Positions 26,376 to 34,801 are shown, counted from the first letter of the stretch. The stretch: 47,262 nt of DNA from Alkanindiges hydrocarboniclasticus (GCF_001982605.1 NZ_MLCN01000033.1:1-47262), one strand, 5' to 3'. The notes: generated from the sequence alone by a model not told the origin. Program-made: numbers and translations.

Positions 26376-27188
26376 GTGGCCAAAATTGTTGTCGTAACAT
26401 CAGGCAAAGGTGGCGTTGGCAAGACCACGACAAGTGCATCTTTTGCAACAGGACTGGCTCAGCGTGGCCACAAGACTGTCGTCATTGATTTTGACGTGGG
26501 CCTGCGTAACCTTGACCTGATCATGGGCTGTGAACGCCGTGTGGTTTATGATCTGGTTAATGTCATCAACAATGAAGCGCGTCTGCAACAGGCCCTGATC
26601 AAGGATCGTGATATTGACAACCTGTACATCCTGCCCGCCTCACAAACCCGCGACAAGGATGCCTTGAGTGATGAAGGTGTTGGCCGCGTTATTGACGAAC
26701 TGTCACAGGAATTTGATTACATTATCTGTGATTCGCCAGCGGGAATTGAGCGCGGTGCCATTTTGGCGATGTATCACGCTGATGAAGCACTGATTGTGAC
26801 CAACCCGGAAATTTCCTCGGTTCGTGACTCAGACCGCATTATTGGCATGCTGGACAGCAAAACCAAAAAAGTTGAGCAAAATGAAGGGCGTATTCGCAAA
26901 CATCTGGTGATTACCCGTTTTGATCCAAACCGTGCCCAGCGTGAAGAAATGCTGAGCATTGAAGATATCGCTGATGATATTTTAAAAATTCCTACCCTGG
27001 GTGTCATTCCAGAATGCCCATCGGTATTGAACGCGTCTAACCAGGGCGTTCCGGTAATTCGTGAACAGATTTCCAAGGCCAGTGAGGCTTATGATGATCT
27101 GGTCGCACGTTTTCTGGGAGAAGAGCGTCCTTACCGTCACATTCAACCACAAAAACAAGGTTGGTTAGCTCGACTATTTGGAGGATAA
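26376..27188 (+). CDS. minD: Septum site-determining ATPase MinD
   Basis: ParA/MinD-type ATPase that binds the membrane in the ATP form and recruits MinC. The deviant Walker A KGGVGKTT is at residues 11-18, switch I at DFDVGLRNLDLIMG (residues 39-52) and Walker B at YIICDSPAGIERGA. The C-terminal amphipathic membrane-targeting helix is KQGWLARLFGG. The start codon is GTG at 26376 with ACAGGAG 11 bases before it; there is no ATG in a sensible place. The stop is one base before the minE start. Confidence 0.97.
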   Translation: MAKIVVVTSGKGGVGKTTTSASFATGLAQRGHKTVVIDFDVGLRNLDLIMGCERRVVYDLVNVINNEARLQQALIKDRDIDNLYILPASQTRDKDALSDEGVGRVIDELSQEFDYIICDSPAGIERGAILAMYHADEALIVTNPEISSVRDSDRIIGMLDSKTKKVEQNEGRIRKHLVITRFDPNRAQREEMLSIEDIADDILKIPTLGVIPECPSVLNASNQGVPVIREQISKASEAYDDLVARFLGEERPYRHIQPQKQGWLARLFGG

Positions 27189-27189
27189 C

Positions 27190-27462
27190 ATGGCTGGTTT
27201 CTGGAGTAATTTATTTAAGAACGATGAAAAACCGACCAGTGCCAAGGCTGCGAAGGATCGCTTGAAAGTTATTGTGGCCAGTGAAAATCGGCTGGGCCGT
27301 CGTTTGAGTCAGGACAAGATTGACCGCATGAAAATTGAAATCATGGAAGTGGTCAATCGTTATGTCCGGGGTGTGGATGAACAGGACGTGCAAATGAGTG
27401 TGCGCTCTGAGGCAGACATTGAAATGCTGGAAATGAACATTAACCTGCCGGAAGAACGCTAA
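27190..27462 (+). CDS. minE: Cell division topological specificity factor MinE
   Basis: Stimulates MinD ATPase and drives pole-to-pole oscillation. The 90-residue product has the N-terminal membrane and MinD-binding part (AGFWSNLFKND, then AKDRLKVIVASE) and the C-terminal dimerisation domain (IEIMEVVNRYVRG to the end). The frame opens at 27178, but the ATG at 27190 is right: GGAGG is immediately upstream inside the end of minD, showing translational coupling. Confidence 0.96.
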   Translation: MAGFWSNLFKNDEKPTSAKAAKDRLKVIVASENRLGRRLSQDKIDRMKIEIMEVVNRYVRGVDEQDVQMSVRSEADIEMLEMNINLPEER

Positions 27463-27812
27463 ACCGTCATATCAGGCAGTTAAGCCAGTACGGGAAAAAT
27501 GATGAAGGTTTTCAGTTTTTCTCATTTTACCCGGCTGGCAAACTCAGGCAAAATTATGAGGTGGAACAAGAAAAGCACTGCTTTTCCCCACTGCAACACG
27601 AGAAGCTATGCTTCAAGTGGACTAGATCAGCAAATCACTGCTTTTTCATTGCAAGGCGAGAAACTTTTTTCGTCAGTGCTTCGAGTTGGCATGAGAAACA
27701 TTGTTTCGCAAGACTACTGTGTCTACCTCTCTAACGTTTTTTACATTTTATTTTTCAAGCATCTTTGCCTTTATCGGCTGGCTGCTTTTGATTCATCCCA
27801 CAGGAGAGCCAC
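27463..27812. repeat. Mini-palindrome cluster after minE
   Basis: This 350-base spacer has no convincing gene. Between 27570 and 27707 it holds small palindromes of a common shape, GA-rich stem and three- or four-base loop: GAAAAGC-ACT-GCTTTTC (27570-27586), GAAGC-TAT-GCTTC (27602-27614), GAAA-CTTT-TTTC (27660-27671) and GAAAC-ATT-GTTTC (27695-27707). Several are preceded by (C/T)GA. The AAGC-TAT-GCTT motif also occurs at 12654-12664. This looks like a decayed short-repeat family. The 126-codon frame over it is judged spurious. Confidence 0.55.
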
Positions 27813-28103
27813 ATGGCCGTTTCACAACCTGCGACATTTAATGAAGAATGGCCTGATTCCCGTGTCTTTGCTTATTTAAATCATCTACCGCCACATGGTA
27901 CAGACGCTGATTTCTCAGTGCTCTACACGGCTTTTAAGCACATGCGTCCTTATGATTTTGAGCGCCTGCTGACCAGGTTCGTGGCTGATGGCCGCAATAT
28001 CAATGCGACCAATCCACAAGGCCAAACTATCCATGAAGTGATTGCACAGTATCCCAGTCAGTCCCAGCCATTTCTGGATGTATTATCGCGCTTTGCCGCA
28101 TAA
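27813..28103 (+). CDS. PA4642-like small protein
   Basis: A 96-residue cytosolic protein that resembles, from memory, the PA4642 family of pseudomonads: an N-terminal EEWPDSRVFAYLNHL helix, GTDADFSVLYTAFKHMRPYDFERLL (residues 29-53) and FVADGRNINATNPQGQTIHEVI, which looks like a single ankyrin-style turn. Function unknown. ACAGGAG lies eight bases before the ATG. It stands alone after minCDE and ends before a bidirectional terminator. Confidence 0.75.
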   Translation: MAVSQPATFNEEWPDSRVFAYLNHLPPHGTDADFSVLYTAFKHMRPYDFERLLTRFVADGRNINATNPQGQTIHEVIAQYPSQSQPFLDVLSRFAA

Positions 28104-28158
28104 GTTTGCCTGACAATCTGGCCTGATTTACCAGCTTGTCGCCCGGCAAAAAGCCAAT

Positions 28159-28191
28159 AAAAAAGCGATGTCTCTAAGCATCGCTTTTTTT
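28159..28191. terminator. Bidirectional terminator
   Basis: AAAAAAGCGATG pairs with CATCGCTTTTTT around an eight-base loop, with T-runs on both strands. It lies between the small PA4642-like gene and the convergent outer-membrane protein gene. Confidence 0.93.
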
Positions 28192-28209
28192 ATTTATGCG
28201 GATTGATTA

Positions 28210-28866
28210 TTAGTAAAACAGCTTTACCCCGAATCCAAGCTGTACGCCTTGCATTTTACCAACTGGAAACTCAGAATCTGCTGCAAAGCCGCCTTTGCCA
28301 TCACACACCGTGTAGCCAGTGTCAGAAGAAACCGTGCCATCAGCACAGCGAATACGCTCATCCGCCACATCCAGATACAGCTTATAACCTGCATTGGCAA
28401 AGAAGCTTAAATTGGTATTGGGCACTAAATAGCTGGCTTCAACCGATACCGGAAACACCACAAAGGAAGCATCGGTATTGTTCGTGATGGTGGTGGCCTT
28501 GACATCAATATCAGCAATGCCAATGCCAATGCCTGCTACGCCACGGACGACGACATTGTTGTGGTCATACAGCAGTACACCACCTGTGCCTGTCACTTCA
28601 AAATAATTGATATCTGTTTTGCCATTGGGCGTATCTCCATCGCCAGTGGCAAACTGGGCATGCACGGCAGGCGCCAGCAGACTGTCAAATTCACCAAGCT
28701 GCAAAGTGCCGGAAACCCCGGCCAGATCAAAATTCAGGTCATCATAGTCCCTGACTTCGGGATTGGAATATAATAATTGGCCACCCAAGCCCAGTGCAAA
28801 GCTTTGCGTACTCACCAGCGAGGCAAATGCTACAGATAGCAATTTAATTGTTGTGAAACCACGCAT
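28210..28866 (-). CDS. YfaZ-like outer-membrane beta-barrel protein
   Basis: A signal peptide (MRGFTTIKLLSVAFASLVS, ending SFALG) and an alternating beta-strand body: GLGGQLLYSN, LNFDLAGVSGTLQLG, YFEVTGTGGVLLYD, VVVRGVAGIGIGI and FFANAGYKLYLDV. The last strand GVQLGFGVKLFY ends in aromatic Y, the sorting signal for BAM insertion. The YfaZ name is a resemblance call; the two cysteines near residue 193 (IRCADGT) and residue 206 (TVCDGKG) could form a loop disulfide. I use the ATG at 28866, with GGAG nine bases upstream. Confidence 0.75.
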   Translation of the reverse strand: MRGFTTIKLLSVAFASLVSTQSFALGLGGQLLYSNPEVRDYDDLNFDLAGVSGTLQLGEFDSLLAPAVHAQFATGDGDTPNGKTDINYFEVTGTGGVLLYDHNNVVVRGVAGIGIGIADIDVKATTITNNTDASFVVFPVSVEASYLVPNTNLSFFANAGYKLYLDVADERIRCADGTVSSDTGYTVCDGKGGFAADSEFPVGKMQGVQLGFGVKLFY

Positions 28867-28993
28867 CGTATCCATCTCCACGGTATATCCATATTCTTGT
28901 TTGTGCAGGGACTGTAGCATTTTTTACCGGTATAAAAAAAGCACTATGACAAAAAAAGCCCCCACAAAACACCTTTAGCCAAATAGCCGACAT

Positions 28994-29031
28994 AAAAAAA
29001 GCAATACCACCTGCGCAGCATTGCTTTTTTT
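28994..29031. terminator. Terminator after infC
   Basis: AAAAAAAGCAAT pairs with ATTGCTTTTTTT around a 14-base loop. On the minus strand it lies 27 bases after the infC stop, ending the thrS-infC unit before any ribosomal-protein gene. T-runs occur on both strands. Confidence 0.9.
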
Positions 29032-29057
29032 ATTTTAGAAAAAACAGCTAAACCAGC

Positions 29058-29609
29058 TTATTTTTTCTTTTTGGGTCCAATGAGCATACCCATTTGACGG
29101 CCTTCCATTTTGGGCGATTGCTCTACCGTACCAAAATCGGTTACATCGGCCTCGATTTTTTGCAGCTGCTTTAAGCCCAGTTCCTGATGCGCCATTTCAC
29201 GACCACGGAAGCGCAGGGTAACTTTAACCTTATCCCCGTCTTCCAGAAAGCGAATGATCGCACGTAGCTTAATCTGGTAATCGCCCACATCCGTACCCGG
29301 ACGCAGTTTGATTTCCTTTACCTGAACCTGATGCTGTTTTTTCTTGGCATCTTTCTGCTTTTGTTTCAGGTCAAACAAATGCTTGTTGTAGTCCATGATC
29401 TTGCACACCGGTGGCTCGGCGTTGGCCACGATCTCGACCAGGTCAAGTTCAACGGCTTCAGCAGCGCGCAGTGCTTCAGTTAATGGCACAATCCCTTTTT
29501 GCTCGCCTGCCTCATCAACCAAACGTACTTCTTTGGCACGGATTTCATCATTGATGGCAGGGCGGTTGCTCTTGGCAACCTGTTGCGGGTTACGGTCAGG
29601 CTGTTTAAT
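29058..29609 (-). CDS. infC: Translation initiation factor IF-3, AUU start codon
   Basis: Binds the 30S subunit and checks start-codon and initiator-tRNA choice. The N-domain has [21 protein letters not shown] and [14 protein letters not shown]; the C-domain has [18 protein letters not shown] and [16 protein letters not shown]. No ATG, GTG or well-placed TTG starts the conserved N-terminus. The frame continues upstream to an ATT at 29609 preceded by GGAG eight bases away, giving [20 protein letters not shown] after the first residue, as in other IF-3s. The total is 183 residues. An AUU start is the hallmark of IF-3 self-regulation. The Shine-Dalgarno overlaps the end of thrS. Confidence 0.95.
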   Translation of the reverse strand: MKQPDRNPQQVAKSNRPAINDEIRAKEVRLVDEAGEQKGIVPLTEALRAAEAVELDLVEIVANAEPPVCKIMDYNKHLFDLKQKQKDAKKKQHQVQVKEIKLRPGTDVGDYQIKLRAIIRFLEDGDKVKVTLRFRGREMAHQELGLKQLQKIEADVTDFGTVEQSPKMEGRQMGMLIGPKKKK

Positions 29610-29614
29610 CGCTA

Positions 29615-31537
29615 TTACTCCAAAATATACCGGCCACGTTCGGCAACGGCGGATTGAACCAGTTCAATGAATGCATCAATGGACATGGTTCCCAAATTCT
29701 TCCCAGTACGTGTACGCACGTTAACTGTGCCTTCTTCCACCTCACGGTCACCCAGGACCAGTAGGTAAGGAATGCGCTCAAGGGTACGTTCACGAATCTT
29801 AAATCCGATTTTCTCGTTTCTCAAGTCACTGATTACGCGTAAACCACGCTGATTTAACAGTTGAGTAACATTTTTGCACGCATCGCTTTGTGCATCGGTA
29901 ATATTCATGACGCACGCCTGAACCGGCGCAAGCCACGGCGGCATGTAACCGGCGTAGTGTTCAATAAGTATACCAATAAAACGCTCGAAACTGCCAAGTA
30001 TTGCACGGTGCAACATGACAGGATGGTCACGGTTATTGTCTTCAGTCACAAAATTGGCGTCCAGACGTTCCGGCATGTTTGGATCGCACTGGATTGTACC
30101 GCATTGCCAGACCCGGCCCAGACAGTCTTTTAGGCTAAATTCAATTTTCGGGCCATAAAATGCGCCTTCACCCGGTTGCAGCTCCCACGGCAAGCCAGCC
30201 GCGTCCAGTGCATCAGCCAGTGCTTTTTCGGCAGTGTCCCACATCTCTTCACTACCGACCCGCTTTTCAGGACGGGTTGACAGTTTCATTTGTACATCTT
30301 CAAAACCAAAGTCTTTGTACACGTCGAGCGTGAGCTTGATAAATGCGGCCACTTCATCAGCAATTTGCGCTGTGGTACAGAAAATATGCGCATCATCCTG
30401 CGTAAAACCACGCACCCGCATAATGCCATGCAGTGAACCGGATGGCTCATTACGGTGACATGAACCAAACTCGGCCAGACGCAGCGGCAGGTCACGGTAG
30501 GATTTTAAGCCCTGATTAAACACCTGCACATGGCAGGGGCAATTCATCGGCTTTACTGCATAGGTACGGCTTTCAGAATTGGTAATGAACATGTTTTCGG
30601 CATAGTTGGCCGCATGTCCGGACTTTTCCCACAGGATAAGGTCAACCACCTGTGGCGTGCGGATTTCCTGATAACCATTGTCGCGCTGAATCTTGCGCAT
30701 GTACTGTTCCAGAACCTGATAAATGGTCCAGCCATTGGGATGCCAGAACACCATGCCCGGTGCTTCTTCCTGCAAGTGGAACAGATCCAGTGCCTTGCCA
30801 ATTTTGCGGTGATCGCGCTTTTCAGCTTCTTCAATGCGCTGTATATAAGCAGCCAGCTGTTTTTTGTCTGCCCAGGCAGTGCCATAAATCCGCTGCAATT
30901 GCTCATTTTTGGCATCGCCGCGCCAGTAAGCACCCGACAGTTTGGTCAGCTTAAAGGCTTTTAAGAATCGGGTGTTGGGCACATGCGGGCCACGGCACAT
31001 GTCGACATATTCCTGATGATGATACAGCCCCATGGCAGTTTCATCCGGCATATCGTCAACCAGACGCAGCTTGTAGGATTCACCACGCGCGGTAAAGGTC
31101 TGGATGACCTCATCACGCGGGGTCATTTTTTTAATAACATCATATTCCTCATTAATGAGGTCTTTCATGCGGTTTTCAATGGCCGCCATATCATCCGGCG
31201 TAAAGGGACGCGGACTAAAAATGTCGTAATAAAAGCCTTCTTCAATTACCGGCCCAATCACCATTTGCACATCGGGAAACAATTGCTTGACTGCATGGCC
31301 AATCAGGTGTGCACAGGAATGGCGAATAATTTCCACGCCTTCGTCATCTTTGGGCGTAATAATCTGCACTGTAGCGTCGTCAGTGATGAGGTCGGACGCG
31401 TCACGCAACTGGCCATTTACCTTGCCGGCTATCGTGTTTTTGGCAAGGCCGGGGCCAATGCTTAAGGCAACGTCCATCACCGAAACCGGATGGTCAAACT
31501 GTTTCTGGTCGCCATTGGGCAGTGTAATAACAGGCAT
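29615..31537 (-). CDS. thrS: Threonyl-tRNA synthetase
   Basis: Class II synthetase that charges tRNA-Thr and edits Ser-tRNA-Thr. The N-terminal TGS domain (residues 1-60) is followed by the editing domain with [16 protein letters not shown] (residues 74-89). The catalytic core has zinc ligands in MNCPCHVQ and in the motif 2 region, [21 protein letters not shown], and motif 3 lies in [19 protein letters not shown]. The anticodon-binding domain ends the protein at residue 640. AAGGATA lies upstream of the ATG. The leader carries two hairpins described separately. infC follows after five bases, so the two form one unit. Confidence 0.97.
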   Translation of the reverse strand: MPVITLPNGDQKQFDHPVSVMDVALSIGPGLAKNTIAGKVNGQLRDASDLITDDATVQIITPKDDEGVEIIRHSCAHLIGHAVKQLFPDVQMVIGPVIEEGFYYDIFSPRPFTPDDMAAIENRMKDLINEEYDVIKKMTPRDEVIQTFTARGESYKLRLVDDMPDETAMGLYHHQEYVDMCRGPHVPNTRFLKAFKLTKLSGAYWRGDAKNEQLQRIYGTAWADKKQLAAYIQRIEEAEKRDHRKIGKALDLFHLQEEAPGMVFWHPNGWTIYQVLEQYMRKIQRDNGYQEIRTPQVVDLILWEKSGHAANYAENMFITNSESRTYAVKPMNCPCHVQVFNQGLKSYRDLPLRLAEFGSCHRNEPSGSLHGIMRVRGFTQDDAHIFCTTAQIADEVAAFIKLTLDVYKDFGFEDVQMKLSTRPEKRVGSEEMWDTAEKALADALDAAGLPWELQPGEGAFYGPKIEFSLKDCLGRVWQCGTIQCDPNMPERLDANFVTEDNNRDHPVMLHRAILGSFERFIGILIEHYAGYMPPWLAPVQACVMNITDAQSDACKNVTQLLNQRGLRVISDLRNEKIGFKIRERTLERIPYLLVLGDREVEEGTVNVRTRTGKNLGTMSIDAFIELVQSAVAERGRYILE

Positions 31538-31556
31538 AATGTATCCTTAAGGAGTG

Positions 31557-31577
31557 ATGCCCTCTACCAAAGGGCAT
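31557..31577 (-). promoter_or_regulatory. thrS operator, tRNA-Thr anticodon-arm mimic
   Basis: In the thrS mRNA a 7-bp stem (AUGCCCU with AGGGCAU) closes a seven-base loop UUGGUAG. Read as tRNA positions 32-38 this is U32 U33 G34 G35 U36 A37 G38, i.e. a GGU threonine anticodon with the invariant U33. It ends 20 bases before the thrS ATG, just upstream of the Shine-Dalgarno. E. coli ThrRS represses its own mRNA by binding a hairpin of this kind, so the same control is inferred here. Confidence 0.75.
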
Positions 31578-31632
31578 ATCACCGCGAGATGATAAATGTG
31601 ATGGCAAATCAATGAACCAAATTGACGCTTAA

Positions 31633-31658
31633 TTGCCGGATAGACTACTATCGGGCAA
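31633..31658 (-). promoter_or_regulatory. thrS operator, second hairpin
   Basis: An imperfect 11-bp stem (UUGCC with GGCAA, a C-C mismatch, then GAUAG with CUAUC) closed by a four-base loop. It lies 55 bases upstream of the anticodon-like hairpin, with an unpaired linker between them. The arrangement parallels the two-hairpin (domain 2 and domain 4) thrS operator of E. coli. Confidence 0.55.
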
Positions 31659-31921
31659 GGTTAAATTGGCTTCAACAACTGGATTTGCCATAAAAAACGC
31701 ACACTTTAACAACTATTGACGGCAATGGCTAGCCAACCTATGCCCTACAGACATTTTTTCGGTTTTTAAGCAGAGTATCCCTCTTATATTGCGTAAAATG
31801 CAGGCAGTAGTGAACGCATGGAAGTGCAAATCTGGAAAACCACCATACACACCAGCACCAGCAATGCAAAGCCGGACTTGCCCACCCTAACTTGAACTAA
31901 ATTGAACTGACGAGAATAAAA
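31659..31921. other. Divergent thrS and acyl-CoA synthetase promoter region
   Basis: Upstream of the thrS operator hairpins, no coding frame is convincing. The region should hold the promoters of thrS (minus) and the acyl-CoA synthetase gene (plus), but I could not pick a clear minus-35/minus-10 pair. The 5' leader of thrS is at least 120 bases if it includes both hairpins. Confidence 0.4.
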
Positions 31922-33574
31922 ATGCCGCATGCCTATAATGAACTGCCCCGTACTGCTGCCAATTTTGTGGCGCTGTCGCCTTTAAGCTATCTGGCGCGCA
32001 CTGCAATGATTTATCCTGATCGTACTGCGATTATTTATGGTGAGCGTTGCCTCAGCTGGCAGCAAACTTATGCGCGTTGTCGCCAGTTTGCCGATCAGCT
32101 GGTTAAACTGGGCATTGGCAAAAATGATACGGTATCCACCCTGCTGCCCAATATTCCGGCCATGCTTGAAGCGCACTTTGCTGTACCCATGACTGGTGCC
32201 GTGCTGAATACCATCAACACCCGGCTGGACGCCAAAACCATTGCCTTTATCCTGCAACATGCCGAAAGCAAGGTATTGCTGGTTGACCCGGAATTTGCAC
32301 CGGTTGCCCGTGAGGCACTGGCTGGGCTTGAACAGGACAGCCTTGCGCAGGACATCGTGGTAATTGATGTGGCCGACAGCGAATGGCAAGGCGCAGATGA
32401 ACGCCTTGGCCAGCTTGAATATGAACGCTGGATTGCACAGGGCAATGCTGAATTTGCTTGGCAACTGCCCGATGATGAATGGAATGCCATTAGCCTGAAC
32501 TATACCTCAGGCACTACAGGCAACCCAAAGGGTGTGGTGTATCATCACCGCGGCGCTTACCTGAATGCGGCCAGCAACCTGATGGCGTGGGGCATGCCAC
32601 CGCATTCCACCTACTTATGGACACTGCCGCTATTTCATTGTAACGGCTGGTGCTTTCCGTGGAGTATGGCGGCCAATGCCGGAACCAGTGTGTGCCTGCG
32701 CAAGGTTGAGCCGGTGAAGATTTTTGAGCTGATTGCCCGGCACAAGGTGGGGTATTTCTGTGGGGCACCCATTGTACATAGCATGCTGATTAATACGCCG
32801 CAACATGAGCGTGCGCCGGTAAATCATCGGGTAGAAGCCATGGTGGCTGGTGCTGCACCACCAGCCGCCATTATTGAAGGCATGGCGCGCATGGGTTTTC
32901 ATATCACTCACACCTATGGGTTGACCGAAACCTATGGCCCGGCAGCACTGTGTGCCAAGCAGGATGACTGGGAAGCACTGGATATTGCGGGCCAAGCCGA
33001 GCGCAATAGCCGACAGGGTGTGCCCTATCACTTGCAGGATGCCATGCGGGTGCTGGACCCAGAAACCATGCAACCTGTTGCCAATGACGGCCAGACGCTG
33101 GGCGAAATCATGTTTCGCGGCAATATTGTAATGAAAGGCTATCTAAAAAATCCGCAGGCCACGGCTGAGGCTTTTGCAGGAGGTTGGTTTCATACCGGTG
33201 ATCTGGCGGTTTGTCACAGCGATGGCTACGTCAAGATTACCGACCGCTCCAAGGATGTGATTATTTCCGGTGGAGAAAATATTTCATCACTGGAAGTAGA
33301 AGAAGTACTGTACCGGCATCCGGCCATTTTAACGGCTGCCGTGGTGGCCAAGCCGGATGACAAATGGCAGGAAGTCCCATGTGCCTTTGTGGAGCTAAAA
33401 AAAGATCATGAACACACCAGCACCGCTGACATTCTGGCGCATTGCAAGCAGCATTTGGCCAGGTTTAAGGTACCCAAGGAAATTATTATTACTGAAATTC
33501 CCAAAACGTCGACCGGTAAGCTGCAAAAATTTGTGCTGCGTGACTGGCTGAAACAGGGCAACACTTCGGCTTAA
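31922..33574 (+). CDS. Acyl-CoA synthetase (AMP-forming)
   Basis: ANL-superfamily enzyme that activates a carboxylic acid to its acyl-CoA through an acyl-AMP. The P-loop-like A3 motif is NYTSGTTGNPKGVVYHHRG (about residues 193-211). HTYGLTETYGP (A5, near residue 331) and GGWFHTGDLAV with DGYVKITDRSKDVIISGGENIS (A7-A8, near residue 420) follow. The A10 lysine is in KTSTGKLQKF. The NTINTRLDAKTIAFIL segment is typical of medium/long-chain and DmdB-like ligases; the exact substrate is not decidable. Terminator at 33592-33627. Confidence 0.93.
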   Translation: MPHAYNELPRTAANFVALSPLSYLARTAMIYPDRTAIIYGERCLSWQQTYARCRQFADQLVKLGIGKNDTVSTLLPNIPAMLEAHFAVPMTGAVLNTINTRLDAKTIAFILQHAESKVLLVDPEFAPVAREALAGLEQDSLAQDIVVIDVADSEWQGADERLGQLEYERWIAQGNAEFAWQLPDDEWNAISLNYTSGTTGNPKGVVYHHRGAYLNAASNLMAWGMPPHSTYLWTLPLFHCNGWCFPWSMAANAGTSVCLRKVEPVKIFELIARHKVGYFCGAPIVHSMLINTPQHERAPVNHRVEAMVAGAAPPAAIIEGMARMGFHITHTYGLTETYGPAALCAKQDDWEALDIAGQAERNSRQGVPYHLQDAMRVLDPETMQPVANDGQTLGEIMFRGNIVMKGYLKNPQATAEAFAGGWFHTGDLAVCHSDGYVKITDRSKDVIISGGENISSLEVEEVLYRHPAILTAAVVAKPDDKWQEVPCAFVELKKDHEHTSTADILAHCKQHLARFKVPKEIIITEIPKTSTGKLQKFVLRDWLKQGNTSA

Positions 33575-33591
33575 ATACAGCAGCTTTGATG

Positions 33592-33627
33592 CAGGGCTAA
33601 TTCTAACGTCTAGCCCTGTATTATTTT
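33592..33627 (+). terminator. Terminator after the acyl-CoA synthetase gene
   Basis: CAGGGCTA pairs with TAGCCCTG around an 11-base loop, followed by TATTATTTT. It starts 18 bases after the stop codon. Confidence 0.78.
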
Positions 33628-33678
33628 GAACATGGAAGGGAAATGACCTTTAAGCAGCGTTTGATTTAAAGATCGTGA

Positions 33679-33723
33679 TTTATAAAAACGATTAATTTTA
33701 TAAAAATAGACGGTTTTATAAAT
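33679..33723. repeat. Three TTTATAAA palindromes with 18-bp spacing
   Basis: Palindromic TTTATAAA cores are centred at 33682.5, 33700.5 and 33718.5, exactly 18 bases apart, in front of the 51-codon gene at 33777. Even spacing of about 1.7 helical turns suggests an operator array, a curved-DNA segment or repeated promoter boxes. No known regulator can be named. Confidence 0.5.
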
Positions 33724-33776
33724 TACTAGATTTTACCTATGCTAAGGGTCATGTAGATAACAGCCAGCGGTATGCC

Positions 33777-33932
33777 ATGAAAGACTTGCGTTTAAAAACC
33801 GAAATTACCCAATATTTACAACAGATGCAATTGCCAGCCAGACTTGTTTTATCACTGGAAGATCAGGACAAGGCCACCGAAATTCAGACTATTGTGCTGG
33901 CACTACATCGCCTTGACCAGCAATGGCATTAA
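33777..33932 (+). CDS. Small 51-residue protein
   Basis: An ATG frame of 51 codons starting MKDLRLKTEITQYLQQMQ and ending HRLDQQWH. It is predicted to be two amphipathic helices, LKTEITQYLQQMQL and DKATEIQTIVLALHRL, without membrane segments or cysteines. Codon use looks like that of its neighbours and no alternative frame is open across it. The Shine-Dalgarno is weak (CAGCGG). It lies between the acyl-CoA synthetase terminator and the convergent MarC gene, in an otherwise unexplained stretch. I do not recognise it. Confidence 0.5.
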   Translation: MKDLRLKTEITQYLQQMQLPARLVLSLEDQDKATEIQTIVLALHRLDQQWH

Positions 33933-33973
33933 AGCTAATTGCATATTTCACCAGTAGTTGCACTGGGTTGATA

Positions 33974-34561
33974 TTAAGCCTGCATAAACTGGTGAATCCC
34001 GGTCATCAGCATTTGCACCGCCAGGGTGATGAGTAGCATCCCCATTAGGCGTTCAATGGCAATCAACACGCGCTGGCTTAAGTAGCGCTTGAGCTTGGTG
34101 GCAAAAAACAGGATCAGGCTTGAGGCCAGCCATGCCAGAAACACCGCCATCAGCCACTCTGGCCAGCGTTCCGGACTGCGGGTCATCATCAGCATGACAG
34201 TGGCAATGGCAGAAGGCCCAACCACATAAGGAATTGCCAGCGGTACAATAAACGGTTCGCCGTCGATGCCTTCCTGCAAGGGTTTTTCATGCGACGGAAA
34301 CACCATGCGAATGGCAATTAAAAACAGGATAACGCCACCAGATACCGTTAAAGCCGGGTCAGTAATATGAAACCAGCTTAGCAGGTGCTGGCCCGCAAAC
34401 AGGAAAATCACCAGTAGCAGCAGCGCAATGAGCAGCTCGCGCACAATTACGGTATTCTGGCGTTCGGCGGCGACGTTTTTTAAGGCCGAAATAAACATGG
34501 GGACGTTACCCAGCGGGTCCATCACCAGAAATAATAAGACCGCAGCAGAGATCATTGTCAT
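33974..34561 (-). CDS. MarC family integral membrane protein
   Basis: A 195-residue protein with about six membrane helices. LFLVMDPLGNVPMFISAL at the N-terminus (D and GN in a helix), FLFAGQHLLSWFHI, GGVILFLIAIRMVFP, PLAIPYVVGPSAIATVMLM (near residue 106) and RLMGMLLITLAVQMLMTGI (near residue 170) are the family pattern, with an internal repeat. Members are annotated as possible transporters; the supposed role in multiple antibiotic resistance has not held up. Transcribed alone and convergent with the 51-codon gene. Confidence 0.92.
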   Translation of the reverse strand: MTMISAAVLLFLVMDPLGNVPMFISALKNVAAERQNTVIVRELLIALLLLVIFLFAGQHLLSWFHITDPALTVSGGVILFLIAIRMVFPSHEKPLQEGIDGEPFIVPLAIPYVVGPSAIATVMLMMTRSPERWPEWLMAVFLAWLASSLILFFATKLKRYLSQRVLIAIERLMGMLLITLAVQMLMTGIHQFMQA

Positions 34562-34801
34562 GGGTTTATTCCATTTTTTGTTCAGTGCTTACTATATTGG
34601 CAGGAAAGCTTTGTGCAGTGCCCAGACTCATTTGAGCCTGCCTCAATTGCCTATTAGACAAAACCAGCCTACTGACAATAGGACGCACCCACATGAATCA
34701 CTAGGCCCAATGTGTATCAAACTTGCAAACCAGCCAAGTCATAGCCAGCGCCCATTTGTGCTGTTGTAATGTTGTTTTAGAGTTTTAAGGCAATGATTGT
34801 T

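Noticed and set aside
27499-27879. 126-codon plus-strand ORF after minE
   Set aside because: It runs over the mini-palindrome cluster, has low-complexity and odd composition, no Shine-Dalgarno, and overlaps the better-supported PA4642-like gene in another frame.
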